Below are positions 1 through 7,093 of a stretch of DNA of 14,742 nt, in pieces (within the stretch, counting starts at the first letter, position 1; every line of letters begins with the position of its first letter). The stretch is from Chloroflexota bacterium (GTDB taxonomy: Bacteria; Chloroflexota; Limnocylindria; QHBO01), in NCBI GenBank assembly GCA_031177555.1, contig JAPSGM010000017.1, forward strand, positions 1 through 14,742, given 5' to 3'. Made by a program: the position numbers and the translations under genes. The notes under the pieces are model-generated. The model was not told the origin of the DNA. It searched no databases and saw nothing but the letters and a program-made list of their open reading frames with translations.

Positions 1-913
1 CAACCGGCGGCCGTCGCACGGTGAAGATCGGGTCGGGCAGCGCGGCCGGATCGTCCAGCACGCTGGCGCGCGCCACCTCCGCACCGAGCAGCACGATGAC
101 GCTCGCGAAGTACAGGAACACGAGCAACGAGATGGCCGCCGAGATGGGGCCGAAGGCACTCTCGTAGCTGGCGACGTCGGTGGTGTACCAGGTGAACCCA
201 AAGCGCAGCAGGGTCCACAGCACGGTCGCCACCACCGCGCCGGGCCACACCTCCCCGATGGTGACGGGCCGGTTCGGCACCAGCCGGTAGACGGCCAGGA
301 ACGCCACGAAGATCAGCACGATGGGGGTCACGAATCCGACGAGCCCGATGGCCAGGCTCCCGCCCGGCACCCGGTCCAGCACGTCGGCTGTGGCGCCCTG
401 GACGATGCCGGTCACGATCCCGATCGCGAGCGACGCCACGCCGAGGACGCCGGTGAGCGCCATCAGCGCCAGGCCGACCAGCTTGTCCTGCAAGAAGCCG
501 CGGCGCTCGGCGGCCACGAAGGCGCGCGAGATGCCCCGGTTCAGCGCCGAGAAGAGGCCCAGCGCGCCCCACAGCAGGAAGGCGCCGCTCACAAGGCCGA
601 TGCCGCCGCGCGACTCGATCACTCCGTCGATGATCGCCGCGATGGTGTCCGTGTCGAGGGGCGAGCCCGTCCGAATCTGCTCGATGACGAAGGCACGTGC
701 CTCTCCCTGCCCCAGGAAGAAGGTCAACGCCACGACGCCCAGCACCAGCAGCTGGAAGACCGAGAGGATGGAGAAGTAGGCCATGCTGCCGGCGTTCTGC
801 AGCGACTCGTGCTCCAGGAAGCCGCCCATTGCGCGACGCGTGATGCGGGTCCATCGGTGCTGGATCAGCCGGGCGTCAACGTCGTGGACCAGGCGCTTGA
901 GTCTGTGGAGCAT
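1..913 (-). CDS. YihY/BrkB-family (UPF0761) inner-membrane protein, C-terminus cut by window edge
   Basis: The minus strand reads 304 uninterrupted codons from an ATG at 913 to the window edge. The protein has a basic N-terminal region (residues 1-30) followed by about six hydrophobic segments, near 43-66, 105-123, 143-172, 187-210, 222-240 and 257-280. The phrases SMAYFSILSVFQ (43-54), RLVPNRPVTIGEVWPG (210-225) and YFASVIVLLGAEV (268-280) are typical of the YihY/YhjD/RbN family. Known members are about 280-400 residues, so little is missing. The family was once called ribonuclease BN, but that activity belongs to another protein; its real role (possible transporter or envelope function) is unsettled. 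It is divergent from the primase-polymerase gene, with 65 bp between starts. The start is the first in-frame ATG before the conserved region; only a weak GAGG lies upstream. Family assignment is firm, function unknown. Confidence 0.9.
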   Translation of the reverse strand, partial: MLHRLKRLVHDVDARLIQHRWTRITRRAMGGFLEHESLQNAGSMAYFSILSVFQLLVLGVVALTFFLGQGEARAFVIEQIRTGSPLDTDTIAAIIDGVIESRGGIGLVSGAFLLWGALGLFSALNRGISRAFVAAERRGFLQDKLVGLALMALTGVLGVASLAIGIVTGIVQGATADVLDRVPGGSLAIGLVGFVTPIVLIFVAFLAVYRLVPNRPVTIGEVWPGAVVATVLWTLLRFGFTWYTTDVASYESAFGPISAAISLLVFLYFASVIVLLGAEVARASVLDDPAALPDPIFTVRRPPV

Positions 914-953
914 CGGTCGCGGAGCCTCGCAATGTGCGTGCCGTGCGGTCCCT

Positions 954-979
954 TGCCGGCAGAGGCTACCCTGCCGGCA
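954..979 (+). promoter_or_regulatory. Inverted repeat and -10-like hexamer at the primase-polymerase start
   Basis: A perfect 9-bp inverted repeat (TGCCGGCAG at 954-962, CTGCCGGCA at 971-979) has an 8-nt centre and ends on the A of the ATG. A TACCCT hexamer at 967-972 ends 6 nt before the ATG, which would suit a leaderless transcript starting at the start codon. The palindrome could be an operator for the divergent pair or an RNA hairpin that hides the start. No convincing -35 box is visible. Confidence 0.4.
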
Positions 980-2361
980 TGGCGCGCCGCGAATCGGTCG
1001 AGCTGGAGATCGACGGGCAGACGGTCACCATCACCAACCCCGGCAAGGTCTTCTTCCCGGAGATCGGCCTGACAAAGGGGCAGCTGGTGGACTACTACCT
1101 GGCCGTGGCAGATGGGGCGCTGCGCGGCGTCCGCGACCGCCCCATGGCGCTCAAGCGCTTCGTTGACGGCATCACCGGCGAAGCATTCTTCCAGAAGCGC
1201 GCCCCGAAATCGGTGCCGGACTTCGTGCGCACCGTGGAGCTGGCGTTTCCATCCGGCCGCACGGCGGACGAGGTGGTGGTCGACAACCCCGCCGCGCTGG
1301 CCTGGGTCGTCAACCTGGGCTGCGTCGACCTGAACCCGCACCCGGTGCGCGAGGACGACCTGGAGCACCCCGACGAGCTGCGCGTTGACCTGGATCCCGG
1401 TCCCGGCGTGGCGTGGGCCGACGTCCGGCGTGTGGCGATGGTCGTGCGCGACGTGCTATCCGACCACGGGCTGGCCGGCTGGCCGAAGACGTCCGGCTCG
1501 CGCGGGATCCACGTCTACGCGCGCATCCAGCCCCGATGGGGGTTCTCCGAGGTGCGCCGCGCCGCCCTGGCGCTGGCCCGCGAGGTCGAGCGACGCGCGC
1601 CGGAGATCTCGACCTCGAAGTGGTGGAAGGAGGAGCGGCACGGCGTCTTCATCGACTACAACCAGAACGCCAAGGACCGCACCGTGGCCTCCGCCTACTC
1701 CGCACGGCCGGTGGCCTCGGCCCAGGTGTCGGCGCCGCTGACCTGGGGGGAGGTGCCCGACGCCGAGCTGGGCGACTTCACTGTCGCGACCATGCCGGAC
1801 CGATACGCCCGCCTGGGCGACGTCGGCGGCGGGATCGACGAGGCCGTCGGATCGCTGGAGGGCCTGCTGGACCTGGCGGCCCGCGACGAGGCCTCAGGGC
1901 TGGGGGACGCTCCCTGGCCGCCGCACTACGCCAAGGCCGAGGGCGAGCCGCCGCGGGTCCAGCCCTCGAAGCGGCGGATGCCCGATCCCCCGCCGGCGGA
2001 CCCGTCAGCTCCCCGAGGTCGCGCGGGCTCGCAGCCCCAGGCGATGCCGCCCGTTCCCTCGCGTCGCGCCGATGGCACGGTCGCCCCGACCGGCCGTCGC
2101 CGGTCGACGCAGCCGCTGATCGTGGTCAGCCAGGCCAAGGCCAAGCGGGAAGCGCTCGACGGCCTGGAGCGTTGGAAGAAGCGCCATCCGCACGCGGCGA
2201 AGCTGCTCGCCGAGGATGACGTCCTGGTGGACGGGATGCGCGGCCGCTCGTCGCTGTGGTACCGCGTCCGGGTCAACCTGCGCCACGTGCCGGAGGCCGA
2301 CCGCCCGCCCGCCGAGAAGCCGGACCCCGACTACGACCTCACCGAGGAGTGGCGCAGCTGA
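979..2361 (+). CDS. LigD-type primase-polymerase (archaeo-eukaryotic primase domain), stand-alone
   Basis: The 460-residue protein belongs to the polymerase domain family of LigD/Prim-PolC, which fills short gaps or adds nucleotides (often ribonucleotides) at breaks. The catalytic domain spans about residues 5-305. RVDLDP (135-140) supplies the metal-binding pair D137/D139. TSGSRGIHVY (171-180) is the nucleotide-binding S/H motif. FIDYNQNA (224-231) carries the third acidic residue, D226. Residues about 310-395 form a Pro/Arg-rich linker. The last 65 residues form a separate basic segment, starting LIVVSQAKAK and rich in W, K and R. There is no ligase or nuclease domain, so this is not full-length LigD; a compatible ligase is encoded at 5996-7093. 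Start 979 was chosen because homology begins there and a -10-like hexamer sits 6 nt upstream; an ATG at 934 would add 15 unrelated residues. Ku is not in the window. Confidence 0.93.
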   Translation: MARRESVELEIDGQTVTITNPGKVFFPEIGLTKGQLVDYYLAVADGALRGVRDRPMALKRFVDGITGEAFFQKRAPKSVPDFVRTVELAFPSGRTADEVVVDNPAALAWVVNLGCVDLNPHPVREDDLEHPDELRVDLDPGPGVAWADVRRVAMVVRDVLSDHGLAGWPKTSGSRGIHVYARIQPRWGFSEVRRAALALAREVERRAPEISTSKWWKEERHGVFIDYNQNAKDRTVASAYSARPVASAQVSAPLTWGEVPDAELGDFTVATMPDRYARLGDVGGGIDEAVGSLEGLLDLAARDEASGLGDAPWPPHYAKAEGEPPRVQPSKRRMPDPPPADPSAPRGRAGSQPQAMPPVPSRRADGTVAPTGRRRSTQPLIVVSQAKAKREALDGLERWKKRHPHAAKLLAEDDVLVDGMRGRSSLWYRVRVNLRHVPEADRPPAEKPDPDYDLTEEWRS

Positions 2362-2593
2362 CGGCCGGCCGCTGCCCAGTGCGATTGCGCGGGATGAAAA
2401 AGGCGGCCAGGCGGACAGCAGGATCAGGCCGGAAATTGCGTCCGGTGTAACCCGACGGCCCGCTTCGGCGCTCGGATCCGGTTCGCCAAGCCCTCCGCCA
2501 CCGCTATTTGCATGGCCTGCAAGCCGACTTCATGGGATCGGCCACCGATTGCACCGGGGCGGAATTGCGCGACACATCGACGGCCATCGGCTC

Positions 2594-3724
2594 TCAGCGA
2601 ACCGCTCGGCCGACCTCGACGCAGAGTGGGTGTCCCACGATGGTCGAGACGCGGGCGACCTCCTCGTTGAGCGCTGTGCGCGGCACGGGACCCGCCTCGG
2701 CGAACCAGGCGATGCGGACCGTGTCGCGCTCCAGCTGCCAGGTGCCGCGGACCACACCGCCAGCCACGACCACCGGCGAGATCCAGCCACTCTGCCGGCT
2801 GACGTCCCGTCGCCGCCCGGGCGGAATGACGTGCCGGTCGTCGGTGCCGGCGCCCAGCACCCATTGGTCGAAGCCGCCCAGGAGCCGGACAGCACGGGTC
2901 GGCCGCGCCGCCATCAGGGAGTCCAGGTCCTCCGCACGCACGAATGCCTCTTCGCCGTCGACATCCACAGTTGCCAGGCGTTCCGGCGAGCGGGCGAACC
3001 AGTCGACGATCATCCGCTTCGTGATCCGCCCGGTGCCCATCCACCTGCGATATCGGTCCAGCGAGGCGGGGCCGTACGCGGCGAGGTAGGCACCGATCGC
3101 GGCGGGTGCCGCCTCCTCCGGGTTCGGCATGCCGCCCCAGTGCGGACTCGACGCCGGGCTCACGAAGGTCACCCGGCTCCCGCTGCCGGGCCCGAAGGCG
3201 AGCTCACCGAGCCAGGCCATGGGCTTGAAGCCGGTCCCCCAGCTCTCGCGGAGCGGCTCGCCGAGATGGCGCAGCCGGGGCCGGGCCGTCAGCGTCGCGA
3301 TCAGCTCCTCCCGCGTCAGGGCGGTGCCGTCGAGAGCCTCGCGCACCACCCGGCGGACCTCATCGACGATCGAGGGCGTGTAGCCGATCCACTTCTCCCA
3401 GGCAGGCGTCTCCCAGGGACGTCCGGCGGCGATGAGCGACAGGTAGGTGCCGGCATCGCGCGCCGTCAGCAGGTGCAGGGTGCCTCGCATCGCCCACGTC
3501 CGGATGAGCTGGCCGTCGGCGAGGGCATCCGCCACGTCCTCTGGCCCGATGGAGCTGGAACGCAGGCGCACCGCCAGGTCAGCCGACGACGGGACCTGGG
3601 CCTGCACGCCGCACAAGCGCCGCACGACGTCCACGGCGCCGGCCGACCCGATCGGATCCAGCAGCTGGCGCTCCATGCGCCAGGCCAGCGCCTGTGCCCA
3701 GGTCACGCGCCAAGGCGCGCGCAT
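2594..3724 (-). CDS. Winged-helix (HTH_42) AlkZ-like putative DNA glycosylase
   Basis: The 376-residue protein matches the winged helix DNA-binding domain family that includes AlkZ, which unhooks interstrand crosslinks and alkylated bases, and E. coli YcaQ/AlkX. It has the expected length. Near the N-terminus, CGVQAQVPSS (38-47) holds a Q-A-Q triplet (Q41, Q43) at the place of the AlkZ catalytic Q-x-Q motif; YcaQ-type members carry Q-x-D instead. The conserved LIRTWAMRGTLHLL (71-84) follows. LTREELIATL (134-143) looks like part of a winged helix, and GGFDQWVLGAG (281-291) is the usual C-terminal family phrase. The start at 3724 lies 17 bp after the stop of the upstream DUF885 gene on the same strand, so the two are probably co-transcribed. 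The 3' end converges on the primase-polymerase gene. The family call is strong; glycosylase activity is inferred from the QAQ triplet. Confidence 0.82.
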   Translation of the reverse strand: MRAPWRVTWAQALAWRMERQLLDPIGSAGAVDVVRRLCGVQAQVPSSADLAVRLRSSSIGPEDVADALADGQLIRTWAMRGTLHLLTARDAGTYLSLIAAGRPWETPAWEKWIGYTPSIVDEVRRVVREALDGTALTREELIATLTARPRLRHLGEPLRESWGTGFKPMAWLGELAFGPGSGSRVTFVSPASSPHWGGMPNPEEAAPAAIGAYLAAYGPASLDRYRRWMGTGRITKRMIVDWFARSPERLATVDVDGEEAFVRAEDLDSLMAARPTRAVRLLGGFDQWVLGAGTDDRHVIPPGRRRDVSRQSGWISPVVVAGGVVRGTWQLERDTVRIAWFAEAGPVPRTALNEEVARVSTIVGHPLCVEVGRAVR

Positions 3725-3741
3725 CGGCCCGGGAATCCGCG

Positions 3742-5511
3742 TCAGCTGCGAGCGGGCGTGGCCACCGCTGCCTCCACCCAGCCGGGGATCTCGCGGCGGA
3801 GGGTGGCCAACGGCAGCGATCCGTGGCCCAGCACCTCGTCGTGGAAGGCGCGCAGGTCGAAGCGGTCGCCCATCTTCTCGGAGACCTCGCGCCGGGCGCG
3901 CTCGATCTCGCGCTGCCCGAGCTTGTAGGCCAACGCCTGGGCGGGCCAGATCGTGTATCGGTCCACCTCGATCTCGGCGTCGACCATCGGCAGCGTGCCG
4001 CGCTCGTGCATGAACTCGATGGCGCCATCGCGCGACCAGCCCATGGCGTGCAGGCCGCTGTCCACCACCAGGCGGGCCGCCCGGAAGGCCTGCGCGTCGA
4101 GCATGCCCAGCCGCTCCGCCGGGGAGGCGTACAGCTCCATCTCGTCGGCGAGCCGCTCGCAGTACAGGCCCCAGCCCTCGACGTACGCCACGCCGGCCAT
4201 CCGGGCGCCCAGGATGCGGAAGCGCGGCAGGCCCTGCAGCTCCATCTCGATCCCGATCTGGAAGTGGTGCCCCGGCGTGGCCTCGTGGAACGTGATCGCC
4301 GCGAACTTGTGCAGCTGCCGCTCCCCGGGCTGGTAGGTGTTGATGTAGTACTGGCCCTGGCGCGAGCCGTCGAGCGAGGGCTGCATGTAGAACGCCGGCG
4401 GCGTCTCCCGCTCCCGGTACTCCTCGACCGGCATGACCACGCAGTTGGCCGATGGCAGCCGGCCGAAGTAGCGCGGCGCCGCGGCGAATGCCCGCTCCGT
4501 CTGCTCCTCCGCCAGGCGGACGAGCGCGTCCCGGCTGTCGGTATGGTTGGCGGGGTCATCCGCCAGCGCGGCCTTGTATGCGTGCCTGTCGGCATGGCCC
4601 TCCGCCCGCGCGATCTCGTCCATCTCCGCCTCGATGTGGGCAAGGTCCTCGATACCGAAGGCATGCACCTCCTCCGCGGTGGTGGCCACCGTGGTCTGCA
4701 TACGGATGCAGAGCCGATAGGCCTCGTCGCCATCGGGCGTCCCCGACAGCCCCGGCTCCCGCCGGGCGATGGGCTCGTACTCATCGGCCAGGAAGTCGCG
4801 CACCTTCTGCAGGGCGGGGTGGACGTTGTCGGCGACGGCAGCGCGCACGCGGTCGCGCGCCTCATCATCGGCCACGTGTGCCAGGCCGACCGCCGGGAAC
4901 TGCTCGGCGGGCAGCGCCAGCATCCGCTCGATCTGCTCGACCTGCTTGCGCACGGGCGCGGCGGACTCAACACGCCGGTCGGCGATGCCCTCGCGCAGGG
5001 TGTCGAGGTACTGCTCCGCGGCCACCGGGAAGCGGCGGAACCGGGTCAGCAGGCGCTCCAGGCCCTCTTGGCTCTCGGCGATCTGGTACTGCGCCACCAT
5101 GACCGGCAACGTCGCGACCCCGGAGATGTGGTTGACGGCCAGCTGGTACAGCCTGCGGTCCAGCGCCTCCAGCCCGTTGCGCGCCACCAGGATCAGCATG
5201 TCGCGGGTGATGACCTGCTCGGGCTCCAGGGCCTCCGGGTCGATGACCTCGGCCGCGGCGAGCACGTCTCGATAGGCGGCCTCATCAGCTGCCCGGCCAT
5301 CGGCGCCCAGGTCCGGCAGTCGGTCGTCGAAGCGGTCGTCGCCCAGGATGGTGGCGAAGACCGGGTTGCGCTCGAGCACGCCCTCGAAGAATCGATCGGC
5401 GAGCTCGTTTACTGCTCGGTTCGGGTCGGTCGCTGCGCGGTCGGTCGCTGCGCGGTCGGTCGCTGCGCGGTCGGTCGCTGCCCGGTCGGCGGCGGATGGG
5501 TCGGCGGTCAC
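3742..5511 (-). CDS. DUF885-family metallopeptidase-like protein
   Basis: The 589-residue protein belongs to the DUF885 family (PF05960), predicted zinc peptidases with mostly helical folds. HEATPGHHFQ (409-418) gives the HExxxGHH metal site with H409, E410 and H415/H416. YVEGWGLYCE (443-452) is the second signature and supplies a likely acidic ligand, E445. There is no signal peptide, so it is probably cytoplasmic; the substrate is unknown. The GTG start at 5511 was chosen because an AGGAGGA ribosome site (5528-5522) sits 10 nt upstream and the family core begins near residue 33. Longer in-frame reading to 5706 would run into noncoding repeats. Residues 8-29 are a low-complexity AATDR repeat encoded by 15-bp tandem units. 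It is the first gene of a probable two-gene operon with the AlkZ-like gene. Confidence 0.9.
   Translation of the reverse strand: MTADPSAADRAATDRAATDRAATDRAATDPNRAVNELADRFFEGVLERNPVFATILGDDRFDDRLPDLGADGRAADEAAYRDVLAAAEVIDPEALEPEQVITRDMLILVARNGLEALDRRLYQLAVNHISGVATLPVMVAQYQIAESQEGLERLLTRFRRFPVAAEQYLDTLREGIADRRVESAAPVRKQVEQIERMLALPAEQFPAVGLAHVADDEARDRVRAAVADNVHPALQKVRDFLADEYEPIARREPGLSGTPDGDEAYRLCIRMQTTVATTAEEVHAFGIEDLAHIEAEMDEIARAEGHADRHAYKAALADDPANHTDSRDALVRLAEEQTERAFAAAPRYFGRLPSANCVVMPVEEYRERETPPAFYMQPSLDGSRQGQYYINTYQPGERQLHKFAAITFHEATPGHHFQIGIEMELQGLPRFRILGARMAGVAYVEGWGLYCERLADEMELYASPAERLGMLDAQAFRAARLVVDSGLHAMGWSRDGAIEFMHERGTLPMVDAEIEVDRYTIWPAQALAYKLGQREIERARREVSEKMGDRFDLRAFHDEVLGHGSLPLATLRREIPGWVEAAVATPARS
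5424..5483 (-). repeat. 15-bp in-frame tandem repeat in the DUF885 N-terminus (4 units)
   Basis: Four consecutive 15-bp units (GGTCGGTCGCTGCGC on the plus strand) occupy 5424-5438, 5439-5453, 5454-5468 and 5469-5483. The first three are identical and the fourth has one change. They encode AATDR repeated in residues about 10-29. The unit length is a multiple of three, so copy-number change keeps the frame. The segment precedes the conserved domain and is probably a disordered tail. Confidence 0.92.
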
Positions 5512-5553
5512 GGACGCACGGTCCTCCTGGCGGTTTCGGCGCCGTGGAGTGTA
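5512..5553 (-). promoter_or_regulatory. Promoter and ribosome site of the DUF885-alkZ-like operon
   Basis: Reading the minus strand, TACACT (5553-5548) is a good -10 match, giving a predicted transcript start near 5541. AGGAGGA (5528-5522) is a strong Shine-Dalgarno sequence 10 nt before the GTG at 5511. No clear -35 is visible in the very GC-rich upstream sequence. This gene has a leader, unlike several neighbours that look leaderless. Confidence 0.5.
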
Positions 5554-5597
5554 GCGGCGTGGGATCGTGGCCGCCGCACCCCGAGACGGCCGAGGAC

Positions 5598-5636
5598 GGC
5601 TCGCGAGGCCGGCTCGCGAGGCCGGCTCGCGAGGCC
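5598..5636. repeat. 13-bp tandem repeat (3 identical units)
   Basis: Three perfect head-to-tail copies of GGCTCGCGAGGCC occupy 5598-5610, 5611-5623 and 5624-5636. Each contains the 8-bp palindrome CTCGCGAG, so the array can form alternative hairpins. It abuts the distal end of repeat copy 1. Copy 2 has only a vague GC-rich counterpart after 9574. It lies upstream of the DUF885 promoter. Confidence 0.9.
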
Positions 5637-5767
5637 TCCCGACTTGCGATATGCGACTGGTGATCACGTTACGTGGCTCCAGCGACGGATCCGGGCCCTT
5701 TCGCATGCCCCGCCGAGCGTGAGCCGACCCGTCGCAGCCGACGTGACGGACTTAACGTGACCCACAT

Positions 5768-5809
5768 TCACATCTCGGAAGTGGCTACGCCTCGACTGCC
5801 GAGATGTGA
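5768..5809 (-). other. Hairpin in repeat copy 1
   Basis: TCACATCTCGG (5768-5778) and CCGAGATGTGA (5799-5809) are perfect 11-bp inverted arms around a 20-nt loop. Read from the ligase side, this hairpin comes first after the tandem array. In copy 2 the stem is shorter (ACATCTC 9407-9413 with GAGATGT 9438-9444). No U-tract follows, so it is not a classic intrinsic terminator. Confidence 0.75.
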
Positions 5810-5864
5810 CCGGCAGCCAAGCACCGGCAGCCACGCACCGGCAGCCACGCACCGGCAGTCACGG
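5809..5864 (-). repeat. 14-bp tandem array in repeat copy 1 (4 units)
   Basis: Four 14-bp units of the form ACCGGCAGCCACGC (plus strand) lie at 5809-5822, 5823-5836, 5837-5850 and 5851-5864. Each differs from the consensus by at most two bases. Copy 2 has two exact units of the same family (9379-9406), so unit number differs between copies. Units are directly adjacent with no spacers. Confidence 0.9.
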
Positions 5865-5880
5865 CGGCGACCAGTCACGC

Positions 5881-5940
5881 GACGGCCACCGGCGGCGCAG
5901 GCAGTCACGCGACGGCCACCGGCGGCGCAGGCAGTCACGC
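5881..5940 (-). repeat. 30-bp tandem duplication in repeat copy 1
   Basis: 5881-5910 and 5911-5940 are identical 30-bp units, each ending in CAGTCACGC, a fragment of the 14-bp unit nearby. This looks like a compound unit made by duplication inside the older 14-bp array. Copy 2 lacks it, which explains most of the length difference between the copies. Confidence 0.92.
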
Positions 5941-5995
5941 AGCGGCAGTCGCACTACGGGGCCGGGCACCAGCCGCACGGCGATCGGCTCGCGGC

Positions 5996-7093
5996 TCAGC
6001 GGCCGAACAGGTCGGCCAGCAGCGCGGCCGGCGTCTCCTCCAGCTGGTCGTAGCGGCACGCCGACGGCGGCTTGTCCGGCCGCCAGCGCTGGAAGGTGGT
6101 GCCGTGCCGGAAGCGGTCGCCCTGGAGGTGGTCGAACGCCACCTCGCACACCAGCTCGGGACGCAGCGGCTCCCACGACAGGTCCTTGCCACGGTTCCAG
6201 CGCGACGTGGCGCCGGGGAGCCGCCGGCCCCCGGCGGCTGCTGCGGCCGCGGCCTCCCACTCCCGCCACTGCCGCCAGGGATGACCCTCCAGCGCGTCCC
6301 TGCGGTACGGCTCCAGGAAGCCGGCCAGCTCCCGGCGCCGATCCATCGAGAACGACGAGGTGACGCCCACGTGCTGCAGGTCGCCCGCCTCGTTCCATAG
6401 CCCGAGCAGGAGCGAGCCGACCATGGTGCCCGGGCCGTTCTTGTGCCACCGGAACCCACCCACCACGCAGTCGGCGGTGCGCAGGTGCTTGACCTTGGCC
6501 ATCTCGCGCTTGCCGGGGACGTACGGTTGCTCCGCGCGCTTGGCGATCACCCCGTCCAGCCCGGCACCCTCGAACTCGTCGAACCAGCGCCGCGCCATGG
6601 CCGGATCCGCCGTCGCCGGCGTCAGCAGGACCGATGGCGCCGCATCGTCCCCGACCAGCCGCTCCAGCCGCGCGCGCCGCTCGTCGAGCGTCGCGTCGCG
6701 CAGGTCCGCATCGGCATCGGCCAGGCAGTCGAAGGCGACGAAGGAGGACGGCGTCTGCTCGGCCAGCATCGCGACCCGCGAGGCGGCGGGGTGGATGCGG
6801 AGGAGCAGCGCGTCGAAATCCAGGGCACCGTCCCGCGCGATCACCACCTCGCCGTCCAGCACGAACCGGGCGGCGCCGCCGCCGACCGCCCGCAGCGGCT
6901 CCTCGAGCTCCGGGAAGTATCGGTTCAGCGGCTTGAGGTCTCGAGATTGCAGGTACACCTCCGGCCCGTCGCGAAAGGCGAGGGCCCGGAAGCCGTCCCA
7001 CTTCGGCTCGTAGCGCCACCCGTCGCCGACGGGCAGCTCGGGCGTGGGCTTGGCGAGCATCGGCTCGATGGGAGGAGGGATCGGGAACGCCAT
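5996..7093 (-). CDS. ATP-dependent DNA ligase, LigC/LigD-type, stand-alone
   Basis: The 365-residue protein has the two-domain ligase core: adenylation domain about 1-205, OB-fold domain about 206-345. The nucleotidyltransferase motifs are visible: KWDGFR (31-36, adenylated lysine K31), LDGEVV (79-84), DGVIAK (180-185) and the motif V lysines in MAKVKH (198-203). Length and domain set match mycobacterial LigC (about 360 residues) and the ligase part of LigD; there is no polymerase or nuclease domain. It seals nicks and probably works with a primase-polymerase such as the one at 979-2361. Of two close ATGs (7099, 7093), 7093 is preferred because TATGAT (7107-7102) ends 8 nt before it, suiting a leaderless mRNA. 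It is divergent from the beta-CASP gene. Repeat copy 1 begins 41 bp after its stop. Confidence 0.93.
   Translation of the reverse strand: MAFPIPPPIEPMLAKPTPELPVGDGWRYEPKWDGFRALAFRDGPEVYLQSRDLKPLNRYFPELEEPLRAVGGGAARFVLDGEVVIARDGALDFDALLLRIHPAASRVAMLAEQTPSSFVAFDCLADADADLRDATLDERRARLERLVGDDAAPSVLLTPATADPAMARRWFDEFEGAGLDGVIAKRAEQPYVPGKREMAKVKHLRTADCVVGGFRWHKNGPGTMVGSLLLGLWNEAGDLQHVGVTSSFSMDRRRELAGFLEPYRRDALEGHPWRQWREWEAAAAAAAGGRRLPGATSRWNRGKDLSWEPLRPELVCEVAFDHLQGDRFRHGTTFQRWRPDKPPSACRYDQLEETPAALLADLFGR

Larger units (their letters stand above)
5638..5954 (-). repeat. 3'-end-associated repeat element, copy 1 (expanded)
   Basis: Read on the minus strand, this element starts 41 bp after the ligase stop codon. 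It consists of a 14-bp/30-bp tandem-repeat arm (5954-5809) and a unique core (5810-5638). The core matches 9406-9574 on the plus strand with about seven substitutions and two single-base indels by hand alignment. The core contains a hairpin with perfect 11-bp arms (5799-5809 and 5768-5778, 20-nt loop). It also contains a perfect 8-bp long-range pair, TCACGTTA (5664-5671) with TAACGTGA (5753-5760). No transposase and no clear terminal inverted repeats were found. The indels between copies would shift any reading frame, so coding is unlikely. It resembles REP/MITE-like noncoding elements, but I do not recognise a named family. Confidence 0.9.

Noticed and set aside
2362..2593. tRNA or terminator in the convergent 232-bp gap
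   Set aside because: Short inverted repeats occur, but no cloverleaf, no T-loop consensus and no hairpin with a U-tract could be drawn.
2216..3928. 570-residue plus-strand open frame across the primase-polymerase tail and AlkZ-like gene
   Set aside because: Overlaps two supported genes and is R/P/H-rich shadow sequence.
5512..5706. N-terminal extension of DUF885 to an ATG at 5706
   Set aside because: The extension reads through the 13-bp array and repeat core, while a strong AGGAGGA sits before the GTG at 5511.
3694..5760. 688-residue plus-strand open frame opposite the DUF885 gene
   Set aside because: Covers DUF885, which has clear zinc motifs, and runs into repeat copy 1. No domain is recognisable.
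5809..5940. CRISPR-like array
   Set aside because: 14- and 30-bp units are directly adjacent without unique spacers, and no cas genes are present.
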